Under the pieces are notes generated by a model. The model was not told the origin of the DNA. It did not search any database and saw only the letters and a program-made list of their open reading frames with translations. Below are positions 7,307 through 17,050 of a stretch of 64,000 bases of DNA, piece after piece. The position numbers and the translations under genes are program-made. The DNA lies in NCBI GenBank assembly GCA_014803435.1, contig JACYFD010000002.1, positions 411,026-475,025 of the forward strand. The letters are read 5' to 3'. Position 1 is the stretch's first letter. Each line of letters begins with the position of its first letter. Source of the stretch: Cellulosimicrobium terreum (GTDB taxonomy: Bacteria; Actinomycetota; Actinomycetes; Actinomycetales; Cellulomonadaceae).

Positions 7307-10300
7307 ATGACCCACAACGACGTCCACGAGGGACGTGATCCCCGCACAGCGGGGGCCGCGTCGCCCACGGCTCCACCCCCGGCGCGCACCGCGCGCCATC
7401 GCGCCCGCCCTGTCGGTGCCGTCCTCGCGCTCGCGCTCGCGGCCCCGCTCGGCGGCATCGCCGTCGCCGGCCCGGCCGCAGCCGCCGAGCCCGGCGACTT
7501 CTCGTCCTCCTTCGAGTCCGGCGACGCCGCCCCGCTCGAGTCCACGGTCGCCCAGCGTGACGGCGCCCCGTGGCAGGACAACATCGGCGCCGGCCAGGCC
7601 GGCCTGCCGGGCAGCGTGCTCGGCGGGCTCTCCGCCGTCACGGCGAGTGCGCAGAACCTGCCGAACGAGGGCGCGGCGAACCTCGCCGACGGCTCCGCCG
7701 GGACCAAGTGGCTGGCCTTCGCCACGACCGGCTGGGTGCGTTACCAGTTCGCCGAGCCCGTCGCGATCACCGCGTACGCCATGACCTCCGGCGGCGACGC
7801 CGCGGGTCGCGACCCCAAGACCTGGACCGTGGAGGGCTCGAACGACGGGTCCACCTGGGCACCCGTGGACCAGCGCACGGACGAGGACTTCGCAGGCCGC
7901 GGCCAGCAGAACGTCTACGAGCTCGACGGCGAGTCCGAGGCCTACACCTACTACCGGCTGAACATCACGGCGAACTCGGGTGACAGCATCGTCCAGCTCG
8001 CCGACTGGGACCTGTCCGCCGACCTCGACGCGCAGCCCGAGGCCGCGCCGATGCACACCGCGGTCGGGTCCGGCCCGGCGGTCAACTTCACCAACAAGGC
8101 GGGCGTCGGCTTCACCGGGACGCACTCGCTGCGCTACGACGGTTCCCACCTCGGTGAGGGCGCCGCGAACGCGACGAACGTCCTGTACGACGACGTGGAC
8201 GTCGTCGTGGGCGAGGACTCCCGCCTGAGCTACACGATCTTCCCCGAGCTCCTCGACGACCTGCAGTACCCGTCGACCTACTCGGCCGTGGACCTCGAGT
8301 TCACGGACGGCACGTTCCTGTCCGACCTGGACGCGTCCGACGCGCACGGCACCGGCGCGTCCGCGCAGGAGCAGGGCGACGGCAAGATCCTCTACGCGGA
8401 CCAGTGGAACTCGGTGCGCGTGGACCTCGGCGACGTCGCCGCGGGCAAGACCATCGACAAGGTCCTGATCGGGTACGACAACGCGGGCGGCGACGCCGGC
8501 ACGCAGTTCGCGGGCTGGCTCGACGACGTCGCGATCCAGGCGCAGCCGGAGACGATCGACGGCTCCAGCCTGGTCAACTACGTGGAGCCGCGCCGCGGGA
8601 CGCTGTCCAGCGGCAGCTTCTCGCGCGGGAACAACATCCCCGCCGCGGCCGTGCCGAACGGGTTCAACTTCTGGGTGCCGATGACGAACGCGGCCTCCCA
8701 GAGCTGGCACTACGAGTACCAGAAGGCGAACAACGCCAACAACAAGCCCGTCCTGCAGGGCCTCGGGATCTCGCACGAGCCGAGCCCGTGGATGGGCGAC
8801 CGCAACCAGCTCACGTTCCTGCCCTCCATCAGTGCGGGCGTCCCGAACGCGACGCTGTCCACGCGCGGCCTCGAGTTCGACCACGCGGACGAGACCTCGC
8901 GCCCCGACTACTACGGGGTCGAGTTCACCAACGGCAGCGAGATCGAGGTGACGCCCACGGACCACGCCGCGGTGCTGCGCATGTCGTACCCCGGGAACGT
9001 GGGCCACGTCCTCGTCGACAAGGTGGACGGGTCGTCCAAGCTGACGCTCGACCAGGCCACCGGAACACTCTCCGGCTGGGTCGAGAACGGCAGCGGGCTC
9101 TCCGCCGGCCGTACCCGCATGTTCGTCTCCGGCACCTTCGACCGTAGTCCGACGGCGGTCGGGACTGCCGCGGGCAACCGCGCGGACGCGCGCTACGCCA
9201 CGTTCGACACGTCGTCGGACAAGACGGTGGAGCTGCGCGTCGCGACGTCGTTCATCAGCCTCGCGCAGGCGAAGAAGAACCTCGACCTCGAGGTCACAGG
9301 GCGCTCGTTCGACGACGTCCAGGCGTCCGCCGAGCAGCAGTGGAACGACCGGCTCGGCGTCGTGGAGGTCGAGGGGGCGAGCGAGGACGAGCTCGTCACG
9401 ATGTACTCGAACCTCTACCGCCTCAACCTGTACCCGAACTCGCAGTTCGAGAACACGGGCACCGCAGACGCGCCGGCCTACAAGTACGCGAGCCCGGTCT
9501 CCGCGACCACCGGCTCGGCGACCGACACCACGACGAACGCGAAGATCGTCGACGGCAAGATCTACGTGAACAACGGGTTCTGGGACACGTACCGCACGGC
9601 GTGGCCGGCGTACTCGCTCCTCTACCCGGAGCTCGCGGACGAGCTGATCGACGGGTTCGTGCAGCAGTACCGCGACGGTGGCTGGATCGCCCGCTGGTCC
9701 TCCCCGGGCTACGCCGACCTCATGACCGGCACCAGCTCGGACGTCGCGTTCGCCGACGCCTACCTCAAGGGTTCGCTCGACACGGAGTCGGCGCTCGACG
9801 CGTACGACGCCGCGCTGCGCAACGCGACCGTCGCGCCGCCGAACAACGCGGTGGGTCGCAAGGGCCTGCAGACGTCGCCGTTCCTCGGGTTCACCCCGGA
9901 GTCCACGCACGAGTCCGTGTCGTGGGGCCTGGAGGGCCTGATCAACGACTTCGGCATCGGCAACATGGCCGCAGCCCTCGCGGAGGACCCGGCCACGCCG
10001 GACGAGCGTCGCGAGACGCTGCGCGAGGACTCGACCTACTTCCTCGAGCGTGCGACGCACTACGTCGAGCTGTTCGACCCCGAGGTCGACTTCTTCGTCC
10101 CGCGGCACGAGGACGGTTCGTGGGCCGTCGACCCGGAGACGTACGACCCCGAGGCCTGGGGCGGCGGCTACACCGAGACGAGCGGCTGGAACTTCGCGTT
10201 CCACGCGCCGCAGGACCCGCAGGGCCTCGCCAACCTCTACGGGGGCAAGGACGGGCTCGAGGACAAGCTGGACGAGTTCTTCTCCACCCCGGAGCAGGGC

Positions 10301-12760
10301 GCGGGCAGCGGCGGCATCCACGAGCAGCGTGAGGCGCGCGACGTCCGCATGGGCATGTGGGGCATGAGCAACCAGGTGTCCCACCACATCCCGTGGCTGT
10401 ACGACGCCGCGGGTGCGCCGTCCAAGACGCAGGAGAAGGTCCGCGAGGTCACGCGCCGGCTGTTCGTCGGCTCCGAGATCGGCCAGGGCTACCCGGGCGA
10501 CGAGGACAACGGCGAGATGTCGTCGTGGTGGATCTTCGCCTCGCTCGGCTTCTACCCGCTGCAGGTCGGTTCCGACCAGTACGCGGTCGGTTCGCCGCTG
10601 TTCGACAAGGCGACCGTGCACCTGCCGGACGGCGACCTGGTCGTCAACGCCGAGAACAACTCGGTCGACAACGTCTACGTGCAGTCGCTGACGGTGGACG
10701 GCGAGGCGCACTCGTCGACGTCCCTGTCGCAGGCGGACCTGTCCGGCGGCGCGACGCTCGACTTCGTCATGGGCGACGAGCCGTCCGACTGGGGCACCGG
10801 CGAGGACGACGCTCCGCCGTCGCTCACCGAGGGCGACGAGGCTCCGGAGCCCGTCCAGGACGCGACGACGGCGGGCCTCGGCACGACGACCGTCGCGGAC
10901 GGTGACGCGTCGACGAGCGCGTCCGCGCTGGTGGACAACACGTCGGGCTCGCGCACGACGTTCGCCACCGCCACCCCGACCATCTCGTGGGAGGGCAACG
11001 GCATCCGCCCGACCGTGGGGTCGTACACCCTGACCTCCGGGGCGAGCGGGACGGCGTCGCCGACCGCGTGGACCCTCGAGGGCTCGGACGACGGCGAGAC
11101 GTGGACGACGCTCGACGAGCGGTCCGGCGAGCAGTTCCGCTGGGCGCTGCAGACTCGGCCCTTCACGGTCGCCGAGCCGGGCGCGTACGCGCACTACCGG
11201 GTCGCGGTGAGCGCGTCCGCCGGAGCGGGTGCGCTGTCGCTCGCCGAGGTGGAGCTCCTCGCGGACCCGTCCGAGTCGGGTGCGGACGAGCTCACGCTCA
11301 GCCCCGCGGCCGACCGTGACGCCGTCACGGGCCGTGAGGTCTCGGGGACGTTCGCCACGCTCACGGGAGTGGACTCCGCGGACGGCCTCGACGTGCAGGT
11401 CGCGTTCGGCGACGGGTCCGACCCGGTCGACGCGACGCTCACCGAGGGCTCCTTCGGGTCGTGGGCCGTGCGTGCCTCCCACACGTGGGACGCGCCCGGG
11501 GCGTACCCGGTCACCGTGACGGCCACGCCCGAGGGCGGGGACCCCGTCTCGGTCACCTCGACCGTCACCGTCTCGCTGGTGCGTGAGGGCTCGATCCTCG
11601 GTGCGTACGACAACGTGTGCATCGGCGACCTCGGTACGACCATGGGCTCGTGCGACGGCCAGGGCGTGTTCTTCGACCGGGCGCAGCTCGAGGCGAAGGG
11701 CTTCGTCCAGGGCGAGCGCGGCGACGTGCCGGGCACCGACCTGCAGTTCGACGTCCCCGCCATCCCCGCGGGCGAGCCGGACAACGCGACGGGCGACGGC
11801 CAGACCATCGGGCTCGACGTCCCCGCGGACGCCGCGCAGCTCTCGGTGATCGGCACCGGGACGGAGAAGAACCAGGCGGCCAAGGGCACGCTGACGTTCG
11901 ACGACGACTCGACGCAGGAGATCGACCTGAGCTTCGGCGACTGGTCGGGCTCGGCACGCAACCCCGTGTACGGCAACATCCCCGTCGCGGTGACGGACAA
12001 CCGCCTGCGCGGCGGCAGCCCGCAGACCGGCACCCCGGCGGCAGTGTTCGCCACGGCGCCGATCGACCTGCCGACCGGCAAGCGGCCCGTGAGCATCACG
12101 CTCCCGGACCAGCCGGGCTCGCTCTCGAGCGACGGACGCATCCACGTGTTCGCCGTCGCTCACGACGGGACGTTCGCGGCCGAGGCCCCGCTCGAGGTCA
12201 CCGCGGCGGAGGGCGTCAGCCTGGTCGCCGGGCAGGACTCCGAGGCCGTGCTCGCCCAGGTGACCGGTGGCCGCGAGGGCGCCGACCTCCGGGCGGCGAT
12301 CACGTGGGGTGACGGTTCCGACGTCGCCGACGGTGTCGTGACGGACGGTGCCGTCTCCGGGTCGCACGGCTACGCGGAGGCCGGTACGTACACGGCGACC
12401 GTCGTGGTCGACGACGGGTGGACCAGCAACCTGGTCGAGGTGCCCGTGACGGTGACGGAGGGCGGCGCCGACCTCGCGGTCGACGTCGAGGCCTCCACCC
12501 GCTGCATGGCGGGCAAGGTCTACGTCTCCGTCCGTGCGACGAACGGCGAGGACGTGCCGCTCACCATCCGGCTCGTCACCCCGTTCGGTGCCAAGGAGTT
12601 CACCGACGTCGCACCGGGCAAGAACGCCTACCAGTCGTTCGCGACCCGGGCGGCCGAGGTCGATGCCGGCACCGTGACGGTCGAGGCCGTGCGCGGCAGC
12701 GGCGCGGAGGAGGTGTCGTCGTCGATCGAGGCAGAGTACGCCGCGAAGAGCTGCGGCTGA
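7307..12760 (+). CDS. Secreted multi-domain GH92 alpha-mannosidase
   Basis: This 1817-residue exported enzyme has a long signal region (about residues 1-60). In order follow an F5/8-type C (CBM32-like) domain at ~105-235, a beta-sandwich and the GH92 catalytic region at ~430-1130, a second F5/8-C-like domain at ~1190-1320, PKD/Ig-like repeats at ~1325-1425 and ~1625-1720 flanking an unrecognised domain, and a C-terminal module at ~1723-1817. GH92 marks are GFWDTYRTAWPAYSLLYPE near 757 and DEDNGEMSSWWIFASLGFYP near 1064. The family comprises calcium-dependent exo-alpha-mannosidases of mannoproteins and N-glycans. The ATG at 7307 follows AAGGAG (7290-7295). It precedes a sugar isomerase, suggesting mannose release and then conversion. 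Confidence 0.93.
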   Translation: MTHNDVHEGRDPRTAGAASPTAPPPARTARHRARPVGAVLALALAAPLGGIAVAGPAAAAEPGDFSSSFESGDAAPLESTVAQRDGAPWQDNIGAGQAGLPGSVLGGLSAVTASAQNLPNEGAANLADGSAGTKWLAFATTGWVRYQFAEPVAITAYAMTSGGDAAGRDPKTWTVEGSNDGSTWAPVDQRTDEDFAGRGQQNVYELDGESEAYTYYRLNITANSGDSIVQLADWDLSADLDAQPEAAPMHTAVGSGPAVNFTNKAGVGFTGTHSLRYDGSHLGEGAANATNVLYDDVDVVVGEDSRLSYTIFPELLDDLQYPSTYSAVDLEFTDGTFLSDLDASDAHGTGASAQEQGDGKILYADQWNSVRVDLGDVAAGKTIDKVLIGYDNAGGDAGTQFAGWLDDVAIQAQPETIDGSSLVNYVEPRRGTLSSGSFSRGNNIPAAAVPNGFNFWVPMTNAASQSWHYEYQKANNANNKPVLQGLGISHEPSPWMGDRNQLTFLPSISAGVPNATLSTRGLEFDHADETSRPDYYGVEFTNGSEIEVTPTDHAAVLRMSYPGNVGHVLVDKVDGSSKLTLDQATGTLSGWVENGSGLSAGRTRMFVSGTFDRSPTAVGTAAGNRADARYATFDTSSDKTVELRVATSFISLAQAKKNLDLEVTGRSFDDVQASAEQQWNDRLGVVEVEGASEDELVTMYSNLYRLNLYPNSQFENTGTADAPAYKYASPVSATTGSATDTTTNAKIVDGKIYVNNGFWDTYRTAWPAYSLLYPELADELIDGFVQQYRDGGWIARWSSPGYADLMTGTSSDVAFADAYLKGSLDTESALDAYDAALRNATVAPPNNAVGRKGLQTSPFLGFTPESTHESVSWGLEGLINDFGIGNMAAALAEDPATPDERRETLREDSTYFLERATHYVELFDPEVDFFVPRHEDGSWAVDPETYDPEAWGGGYTETSGWNFAFHAPQDPQGLANLYGGKDGLEDKLDEFFSTPEQGAGSGGIHEQREARDVRMGMWGMSNQVSHHIPWLYDAAGAPSKTQEKVREVTRRLFVGSEIGQGYPGDEDNGEMSSWWIFASLGFYPLQVGSDQYAVGSPLFDKATVHLPDGDLVVNAENNSVDNVYVQSLTVDGEAHSSTSLSQADLSGGATLDFVMGDEPSDWGTGEDDAPPSLTEGDEAPEPVQDATTAGLGTTTVADGDASTSASALVDNTSGSRTTFATATPTISWEGNGIRPTVGSYTLTSGASGTASPTAWTLEGSDDGETWTTLDERSGEQFRWALQTRPFTVAEPGAYAHYRVAVSASAGAGALSLAEVELLADPSESGADELTLSPAADRDAVTGREVSGTFATLTGVDSADGLDVQVAFGDGSDPVDATLTEGSFGSWAVRASHTWDAPGAYPVTVTATPEGGDPVSVTSTVTVSLVREGSILGAYDNVCIGDLGTTMGSCDGQGVFFDRAQLEAKGFVQGERGDVPGTDLQFDVPAIPAGEPDNATGDGQTIGLDVPADAAQLSVIGTGTEKNQAAKGTLTFDDDSTQEIDLSFGDWSGSARNPVYGNIPVAVTDNRLRGGSPQTGTPAAVFATAPIDLPTGKRPVSITLPDQPGSLSSDGRIHVFAVAHDGTFAAEAPLEVTAAEGVSLVAGQDSEAVLAQVTGGREGADLRAAITWGDGSDVADGVVTDGAVSGSHGYAEAGTYTATVVVDDGWTSNLVEVPVTVTEGGADLAVDVEASTRCMAGKVYVSVRATNGEDVPLTIRLVTPFGAKEFTDVAPGKNAYQSFATRAAEVDAGTVTVEAVRGSGAEEVSSSIEAEYAAKSCG

Positions 12761-12778
12761 CAGAATCGCTCCTCATGA

Positions 12779-12851
12779 GGTCCCGGCCGACCGGGACCTG
12801 AGCGAGCTCGCACCACAGGCGGTGCCCCGGGATGATCGTTCCCGGGGCACC
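12779..12851 (+). terminator. Two consecutive hairpins between the GH92 and isomerase genes
   Basis: The first hairpin is GGTCCCGG-ccga-CCGGGACC (12779-12798). The second is a perfect 12-bp stem (GGTGCCCCGGGA, 12821-12832, with its complement at 12840-12851) and a 7-nt loop. Together they probably stop or attenuate the GH92 transcript; partial read-through into the isomerase gene 66 nt later is possible. Confidence 0.6.
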
Positions 12852-12916
12852 GCTCCGTACCGGAGGGCTCCGGCCGGGGCTCACGCCCCAGGCCCTCCGC
12901 ACACCAGAAGGACATC

Positions 12917-14179
12917 ATGACCACCGACCAGCCCGTTCCTGCCACCGACCTCGCCCTCTGGCGTCGCGACCAGCTCGCCGACCTCCTGCGCTTCGGCGCG
13001 GCGTCGCTGCGGGCCGACGGCGCCGCGCAGTGGCTCGACGACGACGACGTCCCTGACGTCGCGCGGCCGGTGCACACCTGGATCACGGCGCGCATGGCGC
13101 ACGTCTACGCCTTCTCGTCGCTGCTCGGGGTTCCCGGTGCGGGCGAGCTCGCGGACAAGGCGCTGCAGGGCCTGCGGGCCGTGCTCGTCGACGCGGAGTA
13201 CGGCGGTTGGGTGTCCTCTCGCGGGCCGGGCGCTCGTCCAGGCGACCTCTCCGCGACGGAGGACGGGTCGATCGACGGCACCAAGAGCGCGTACGCGCAC
13301 GCGTTCGTCGTGCTCGCGGCGTCGTCGGGCACCATCGCGGGTCGCGAGGGTGCCCGGGAGCTCCTCGACGCGGCGCTCGCCGTGCTCGACGAGCGGTTCT
13401 GGGAGCCGGAGCAGCGGCTGCACGTGGACGAGTGGTCGCGTGACTGGTCGACGCTCGACGAGTACCGCGGGGTGAACGCGAACATGCACTCCGTCGAGGC
13501 GCTGCTCGCGGCGCACGACGCGACGGGCGACGCCCGGTGGCTCGAGCGCGCCGCCGCGATCGCGGACCGTGTGATCGGCTGGGCCACCGCGAACGAGTGG
13601 CGCATCCCCGAGCACTTCGACGTCGCGTGGAACCCGCTGCCCGAGTTCAACGCCGACCGTCCGCGCGACCCGTTCAAGCCCTATGGCTCGACGCCGGGGC
13701 ACGGGCTCGAGTGGGCGCGCCTGATCCTCCAGGTCGATGTCGCGTCCGGCACGCCCGGTGCGCGCACCGAGGCCGCGGTCGCGCTGTTCGACCGTGCCGT
13801 CGCCGACGGCTGGGACGGCGAGCACGGCGGCGGGTTCGTGTACACCGTGGACTGGTCCGGCGTGCCCGTCGAGCCGCGCCGCTACCACTGGGTCGCGGCC
13901 GAGGCCGTCGCCGCGGCGGACGTGCTGGGTCGCGTGACCGGGGACCCGCGGTTCGCCGAGGCCGCCGCGAGCTGGTGGGCGTGGATCGACAGGTTCCTCG
14001 TGGACCCCGAGCGCGGCTCGTGGCACCACGAGCTCGACACGGACAACACGCCCGACGGCGTCACCTGGGTCGGCAAGCCCGACGTCTACCACGCCGCGCA
14101 GGCCGTGATCCTGCCGGACCTGCCGCTCACGGGCTCGCTCGCGGCGTCCGCCAAGGCCGCGGGCCGCATCCTGGACTGA
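12917..14179 (+). CDS. AGE-family sugar isomerase/epimerase (mannose isomerase-like)
   Basis: This 420-residue protein has no signal peptide and should be a cytoplasmic (alpha/alpha)6 barrel of the N-acylglucosamine 2-epimerase superfamily. Conserved family positions are visible: RMAHVYAFS near residue 56, GVNANMHSVEALL near 190, GSTPGHGLEWARL near 257 and RRYHWVAAEA near 320, which include the active-site arginine and histidines. Relatives interconvert mannose with fructose or glucose, or act on sulfoquinovose or cellobiose. The upstream mannosidase argues for mannose isomerase. An AGAAGGA ribosome site sits 4 nt before the ATG. Confidence 0.85.
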   Translation: MTTDQPVPATDLALWRRDQLADLLRFGAASLRADGAAQWLDDDDVPDVARPVHTWITARMAHVYAFSSLLGVPGAGELADKALQGLRAVLVDAEYGGWVSSRGPGARPGDLSATEDGSIDGTKSAYAHAFVVLAASSGTIAGREGARELLDAALAVLDERFWEPEQRLHVDEWSRDWSTLDEYRGVNANMHSVEALLAAHDATGDARWLERAAAIADRVIGWATANEWRIPEHFDVAWNPLPEFNADRPRDPFKPYGSTPGHGLEWARLILQVDVASGTPGARTEAAVALFDRAVADGWDGEHGGGFVYTVDWSGVPVEPRRYHWVAAEAVAAADVLGRVTGDPRFAEAAASWWAWIDRFLVDPERGSWHHELDTDNTPDGVTWVGKPDVYHAAQAVILPDLPLTGSLAASAKAAGRILD

Positions 14180-14183
14180 GCCC

Positions 14184-14247
14184 GCTGCCGGCTGGTCCGT
14201 CGTCGGGCCGGGTCCGCTGCCGGCTGGTCCGTCGTCGGGCCGGGTCC
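14184..14247. repeat. Tandem duplication of a 32-bp unit
   Basis: The 32-bp unit at 14184-14215 (starting GCTGCCGGCTGGTCC) is repeated exactly at 14216-14247, and a 7-bp partial third copy follows. It starts 4 nt after the isomerase stop and adjoins the palindrome at 14254-14307. It has no spacers and is not a CRISPR; it looks like a simple tandem duplication. Confidence 0.85.
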
Positions 14248-14253
14248 GCTGCC

Positions 14254-14307
14254 GAACCCCGGGTCACCTCCCGATCAGCACGCTGATCGGGGCGCAACCC
14301 GGGGTTC
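14254..14307. repeat. Dispersed palindrome family A, copy 1
   Basis: Outer arms GAACCCCGGGT (14254-14264) and ACCCGGGGTTC (14297-14307) enclose a perfect inner hairpin CCGATCAG-cacg-CTGATCGG (14271-14290). The same outer arms, a GATCAGC core and flanking bases TGCCG/GGTGG..CGACC recur at 54901-54966. Here it lies just before the TAGGGT box of an acetyltransferase gene. Confidence 0.75.
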
Positions 14308-14311
14308 GCCA

Positions 14312-14317
14312 TAGGGT
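14312..14317 (+). promoter_or_regulatory. -10 box of a probably leaderless transcript (TAGGGT)
   Basis: TAGGGT ends 8 nt before the GTG start at 14326, with no ribosome site between. It abuts the family A palindrome, so that repeat may supply or influence the promoter. Confidence 0.45.
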
Positions 14318-14325
14318 GGACGACC

Positions 14326-14859
14326 GTGAGCGCCCACGAACCGTCCTCGGCAACCCCCTCGAACTCCGTCTCGAACCCTGTCTCGAACCCCGTCGTGCTC
14401 GTCGATCTCGGCGCCGACGACCCACGCTGGTCCGCGACCCTGCCCGTCCTGCAGGAGCTGCGCCCGCACCTCACGGCCGACCTGCTCGCGCAGGTTCTCG
14501 CGGACACCGCACAGGGTCCCCGGTTCCTCGCGGCGTTCGACGCGTCGTCCGAGCAGGTGCCCGACCCGGTGCCCGACGGCGGCGCCTCGGTCCCGGCCTG
14601 CCTCGGGGTCGCGGGATGGCGGGTGATCGCGAACACGAGCGCGGTGCGCAAGCTGTACGTCGACGACCTCGTGACGTCGTCCGCGGCGCGCTCCCGCGGG
14701 GTCGGTGCAACCCTGCTCGCCGAGCTCGAGCGCCGGGCACGCGCGGCGGGGTGCACCGTGCTCGACCTCGACTCCGGCGTGCAGCGGTTCGACGCCCACC
14801 GCTTCTACCTGCGCGAGCGCATGAACATCGTCGCGCACCACTTCGCCACGACGCTCTGA
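14326..14859 (+). CDS. GNAT-family N-acetyltransferase
   Basis: This 177-residue protein ends in a clear GNAT core: VRKLYVDDLVTSSAARSRGV then GATLLAELERRARAAGC, where the R-x-x-G-x-G/A acetyl-CoA loop is SRGVGA, and a final strand DSGVQRFDAHRFYLRE. The first ~30 residues are Ser/Asn/Pro-rich and repeat SNPVSNPV, so are probably disordered. Substrate unknown. GTG start chosen from the TAGGGT box 8 nt upstream. It stands alone, convergent with the molybdate operon. Confidence 0.82.
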   Translation: MSAHEPSSATPSNSVSNPVSNPVVLVDLGADDPRWSATLPVLQELRPHLTADLLAQVLADTAQGPRFLAAFDASSEQVPDPVPDGGASVPACLGVAGWRVIANTSAVRKLYVDDLVTSSAARSRGVGATLLAELERRARAAGCTVLDLDSGVQRFDAHRFYLRERMNIVAHHFATTL

Positions 14860-14891
14860 CCGGCACCCCGCGCTGGAGCACGCACCGGGTG

Positions 14892-17018
14892 TCAGCGGGC
14901 GTGCACGCGGACCTCGGCGGCCTTGACCACGAACCAGACGCGTTCGCCCGGCGCGACGCGGAGCTCGGCGACCGCGCGTGGGGTCAGGTCGGCGGCGAGG
15001 CGAGGTGCGTCGTCGTGCCTGCCGTCGGCACCGGGACGCGCACCCACGACGCCGCCCCAGACGCGCACCAGCGGTCCGTGCGGCTCCACGCTCGTGACCT
15101 CGACGACGAAGACGTTGCGTGGGCTCCCCTCGGGTGTCGCGCGGTGGACCGCGACCGTGCGGGGCTCGAAGACGGCGACGGCCGTCGCGCCGGGCTCGAG
15201 CTCCGAGTCCGCGGTGCCGAGCACCTTCACGTCGGCACCGCTCACGGCGAGGGTCGCCTCGTACCCGGTTGCGTCGTCGGGGAACGCGTCGTCGGTGTCG
15301 CTCGTGGTCGCCGAGGCGGTGGTCACCGGGTCCGGCACGGCCACGTGCGACACGACGCCGGCGAGCAGGTTGACCCCCGCGAGCCGTGCGGCGAACCGGG
15401 AGCGGGGCCGGGTGAGGACCACGGCGGCGGGCCCGTCCTCGACGACGCGGCCGTTCTCGAGCACGACGGCGCGGTCCGCCAGCAGCAGCACGTCCAGCAG
15501 GTCGTGGGTGACGAGGAGAGTGGTGCGGGGTCGGGCACGCTGGGTGTCGTGCAGGACGGACCGGACGTGCTGCGCGACGGCGACGTCGAGCGATGCCACG
15601 GGCTCGTCGAGCAGCAGGACGCCCGGGTCGGTCGCGAGCGCGCGGGCGACGGAGACGCGCTGCGCCTGCCCCCCCGACAGGTCGCTGGCCGACCGGCCCG
15701 CGAGCGTGCCGACGCCGACCCGTCCGAGCGCGTCCTGCGCCGTCGCCCGTGCGGCATCGCGTGACGCGCCGCGCGCCCGTGGCCCGAACGCCGCGTTCCC
15801 CTCGACCGTGAGGTGCTCGAACAGCAGCGGGCGCTGGCTCACCCACGCGACGTGCCGGTCACGCGCCGGTGCTCGGGTGACGTCGGTGCCGTCGAGCACG
15901 ACGCGTGACCCCCTGGACGTGTGATCGTCGAGCAGGCCGGCGACGACCTGGACGAGCGTCGATTTTCCGGCACCGTTGTCGCCCAGGATCGCGACGACCT
16001 CGCCCGGCGCGACGTCGAGCTCGATGTCCACGCCCCGCTCCGGCACGACCGCACGCACGTGCAGCGCGACCGGGTCCCGTGCGCCGACCGTGCCGTGGCC
16101 GCCGTCGACGTCGTCCCTCCCGCTGGCGACGAACCCGTCGCTGTCGGGTCCGCGGTTCGCGTCACGACCCCGCCCGCCGTCGTCGGGCCGCGGACGACGG
16201 CGCGACGCCCGGGCCGCCGTCGGGCCGCCGAGGAGGCCGGGGCCGTGGACGGTCGCCGTGATGAGGACCGCGACGACGACGAGGACGAGCGACAGCGCGA
16301 CCGCGGCGTCCGGGTCCGCGCTGCGCTGGAGGTAGATCTCCAGGGGGAGGGTCTGCGTGACGCCCTGGAGCGCGCCGGCGAACGTGATGGTCGCGCCGAA
16401 CTCGCCGAGCGCGCGTGCGAACGCGAGGACGGCGCCGGACAGCAGCGCGGGCAGGACGCGGGGGAGGGTGACGCGGCGCAGGACGGTCGTCGGGCGGGCA
16501 CCGAGGGTCGCGGCGACGTCCTCGAGACGCGTGTCCTGCGTGCGCAGCGCGCCCTCGAGGCTGAGGACGAGGAACGGGAGCGCGACGAACGTCTGGGCCA
16601 GGACGACCGCCGTCGTGGTGAACGCGATCTCGATGCCCAGGACCTGGAGGTGCTGCCCGACCAGCCCGCGCCGACCGAACGTGTACAGCAACGCGATGCC
16701 GCCCACGACGGGCGGCAGCACGAGGGGGAGCAGCACGAGGGCGCGGGCGACGCGCTGCCCCGGGAACGTCGTGCGCGCGAGGACGAGCGCCATCGGCGCG
16801 CCCAGGACGACGCAGCACGCCGTGGCGGTGAGCGACGTGCGCAGCGACAGGCCGAGCGCGTCCAGCGCCGTCGGCGACGTGACGAGGACCCAGAACCCGC
16901 CGGTCCCGTCCGGCCCGGGCGCGACGTCGACGCGGGCGATCATCGCGACGAGCGGGACGACGACGAACAGCGTGCCGAGCACCGCCGGGAGGAGCACCCA
17001 CCGGGGTAGCCCGCGCAT
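14892..17018 (-). CDS. modBC: Fused molybdate ABC transporter permease-ATPase (ModB-ModC)
   Basis: This single 708-residue chain joins a permease and an ATPase that are usually separate. Residues ~1-255 are ModB with a short N-terminal segment, further membrane helices and the EAA-type loop ([20 protein letters not shown]). A charged linker (~256-320) follows. The ATPase then has Walker [10 protein letters not shown], signature [10 protein letters not shown], Walker [11 protein letters not shown] and switch THDLL. The C-terminus (~585-708) holds a TOBE/MOP oxyanion-sensing domain. No stop or frameshift separates the halves. The ATG at 17018 has only a weak GGGGGCG ribosome site; longer upstream frames merely shadow modA. 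Confidence 0.9.
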   Translation of the reverse strand: MRGLPRWVLLPAVLGTLFVVVPLVAMIARVDVAPGPDGTGGFWVLVTSPTALDALGLSLRTSLTATACCVVLGAPMALVLARTTFPGQRVARALVLLPLVLPPVVGGIALLYTFGRRGLVGQHLQVLGIEIAFTTTAVVLAQTFVALPFLVLSLEGALRTQDTRLEDVAATLGARPTTVLRRVTLPRVLPALLSGAVLAFARALGEFGATITFAGALQGVTQTLPLEIYLQRSADPDAAVALSLVLVVVAVLITATVHGPGLLGGPTAARASRRRPRPDDGGRGRDANRGPDSDGFVASGRDDVDGGHGTVGARDPVALHVRAVVPERGVDIELDVAPGEVVAILGDNGAGKSTLVQVVAGLLDDHTSRGSRVVLDGTDVTRAPARDRHVAWVSQRPLLFEHLTVEGNAAFGPRARGASRDAARATAQDALGRVGVGTLAGRSASDLSGGQAQRVSVARALATDPGVLLLDEPVASLDVAVAQHVRSVLHDTQRARPRTTLLVTHDLLDVLLLADRAVVLENGRVVEDGPAAVVLTRPRSRFAARLAGVNLLAGVVSHVAVPDPVTTASATTSDTDDAFPDDATGYEATLAVSGADVKVLGTADSELEPGATAVAVFEPRTVAVHRATPEGSPRNVFVVEVTSVEPHGPLVRVWGGVVGARPGADGRHDDAPRLAADLTPRAVAELRVAPGERVWFVVKAAEVRVHAR

Positions 17019-17050
17019 CACGCCCCCGCGCCTACGCGCCGGCGGCGGCG

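Noticed and set aside
6857-12367. 1836-codon open frame on the minus strand opposite the GH92 gene
   Set aside because: Its product is Arg/Val/Gly-rich without domains, and it is what a strongly GC3-biased gene gives on its antisense strand. The plus-strand GH92 reading has clear domains, signal peptide, promoter and ribosome site.
14184-14254. Possible CRISPR repeat
   Set aside because: The two 32-bp units are directly adjacent with no spacer, and no cas gene is present.
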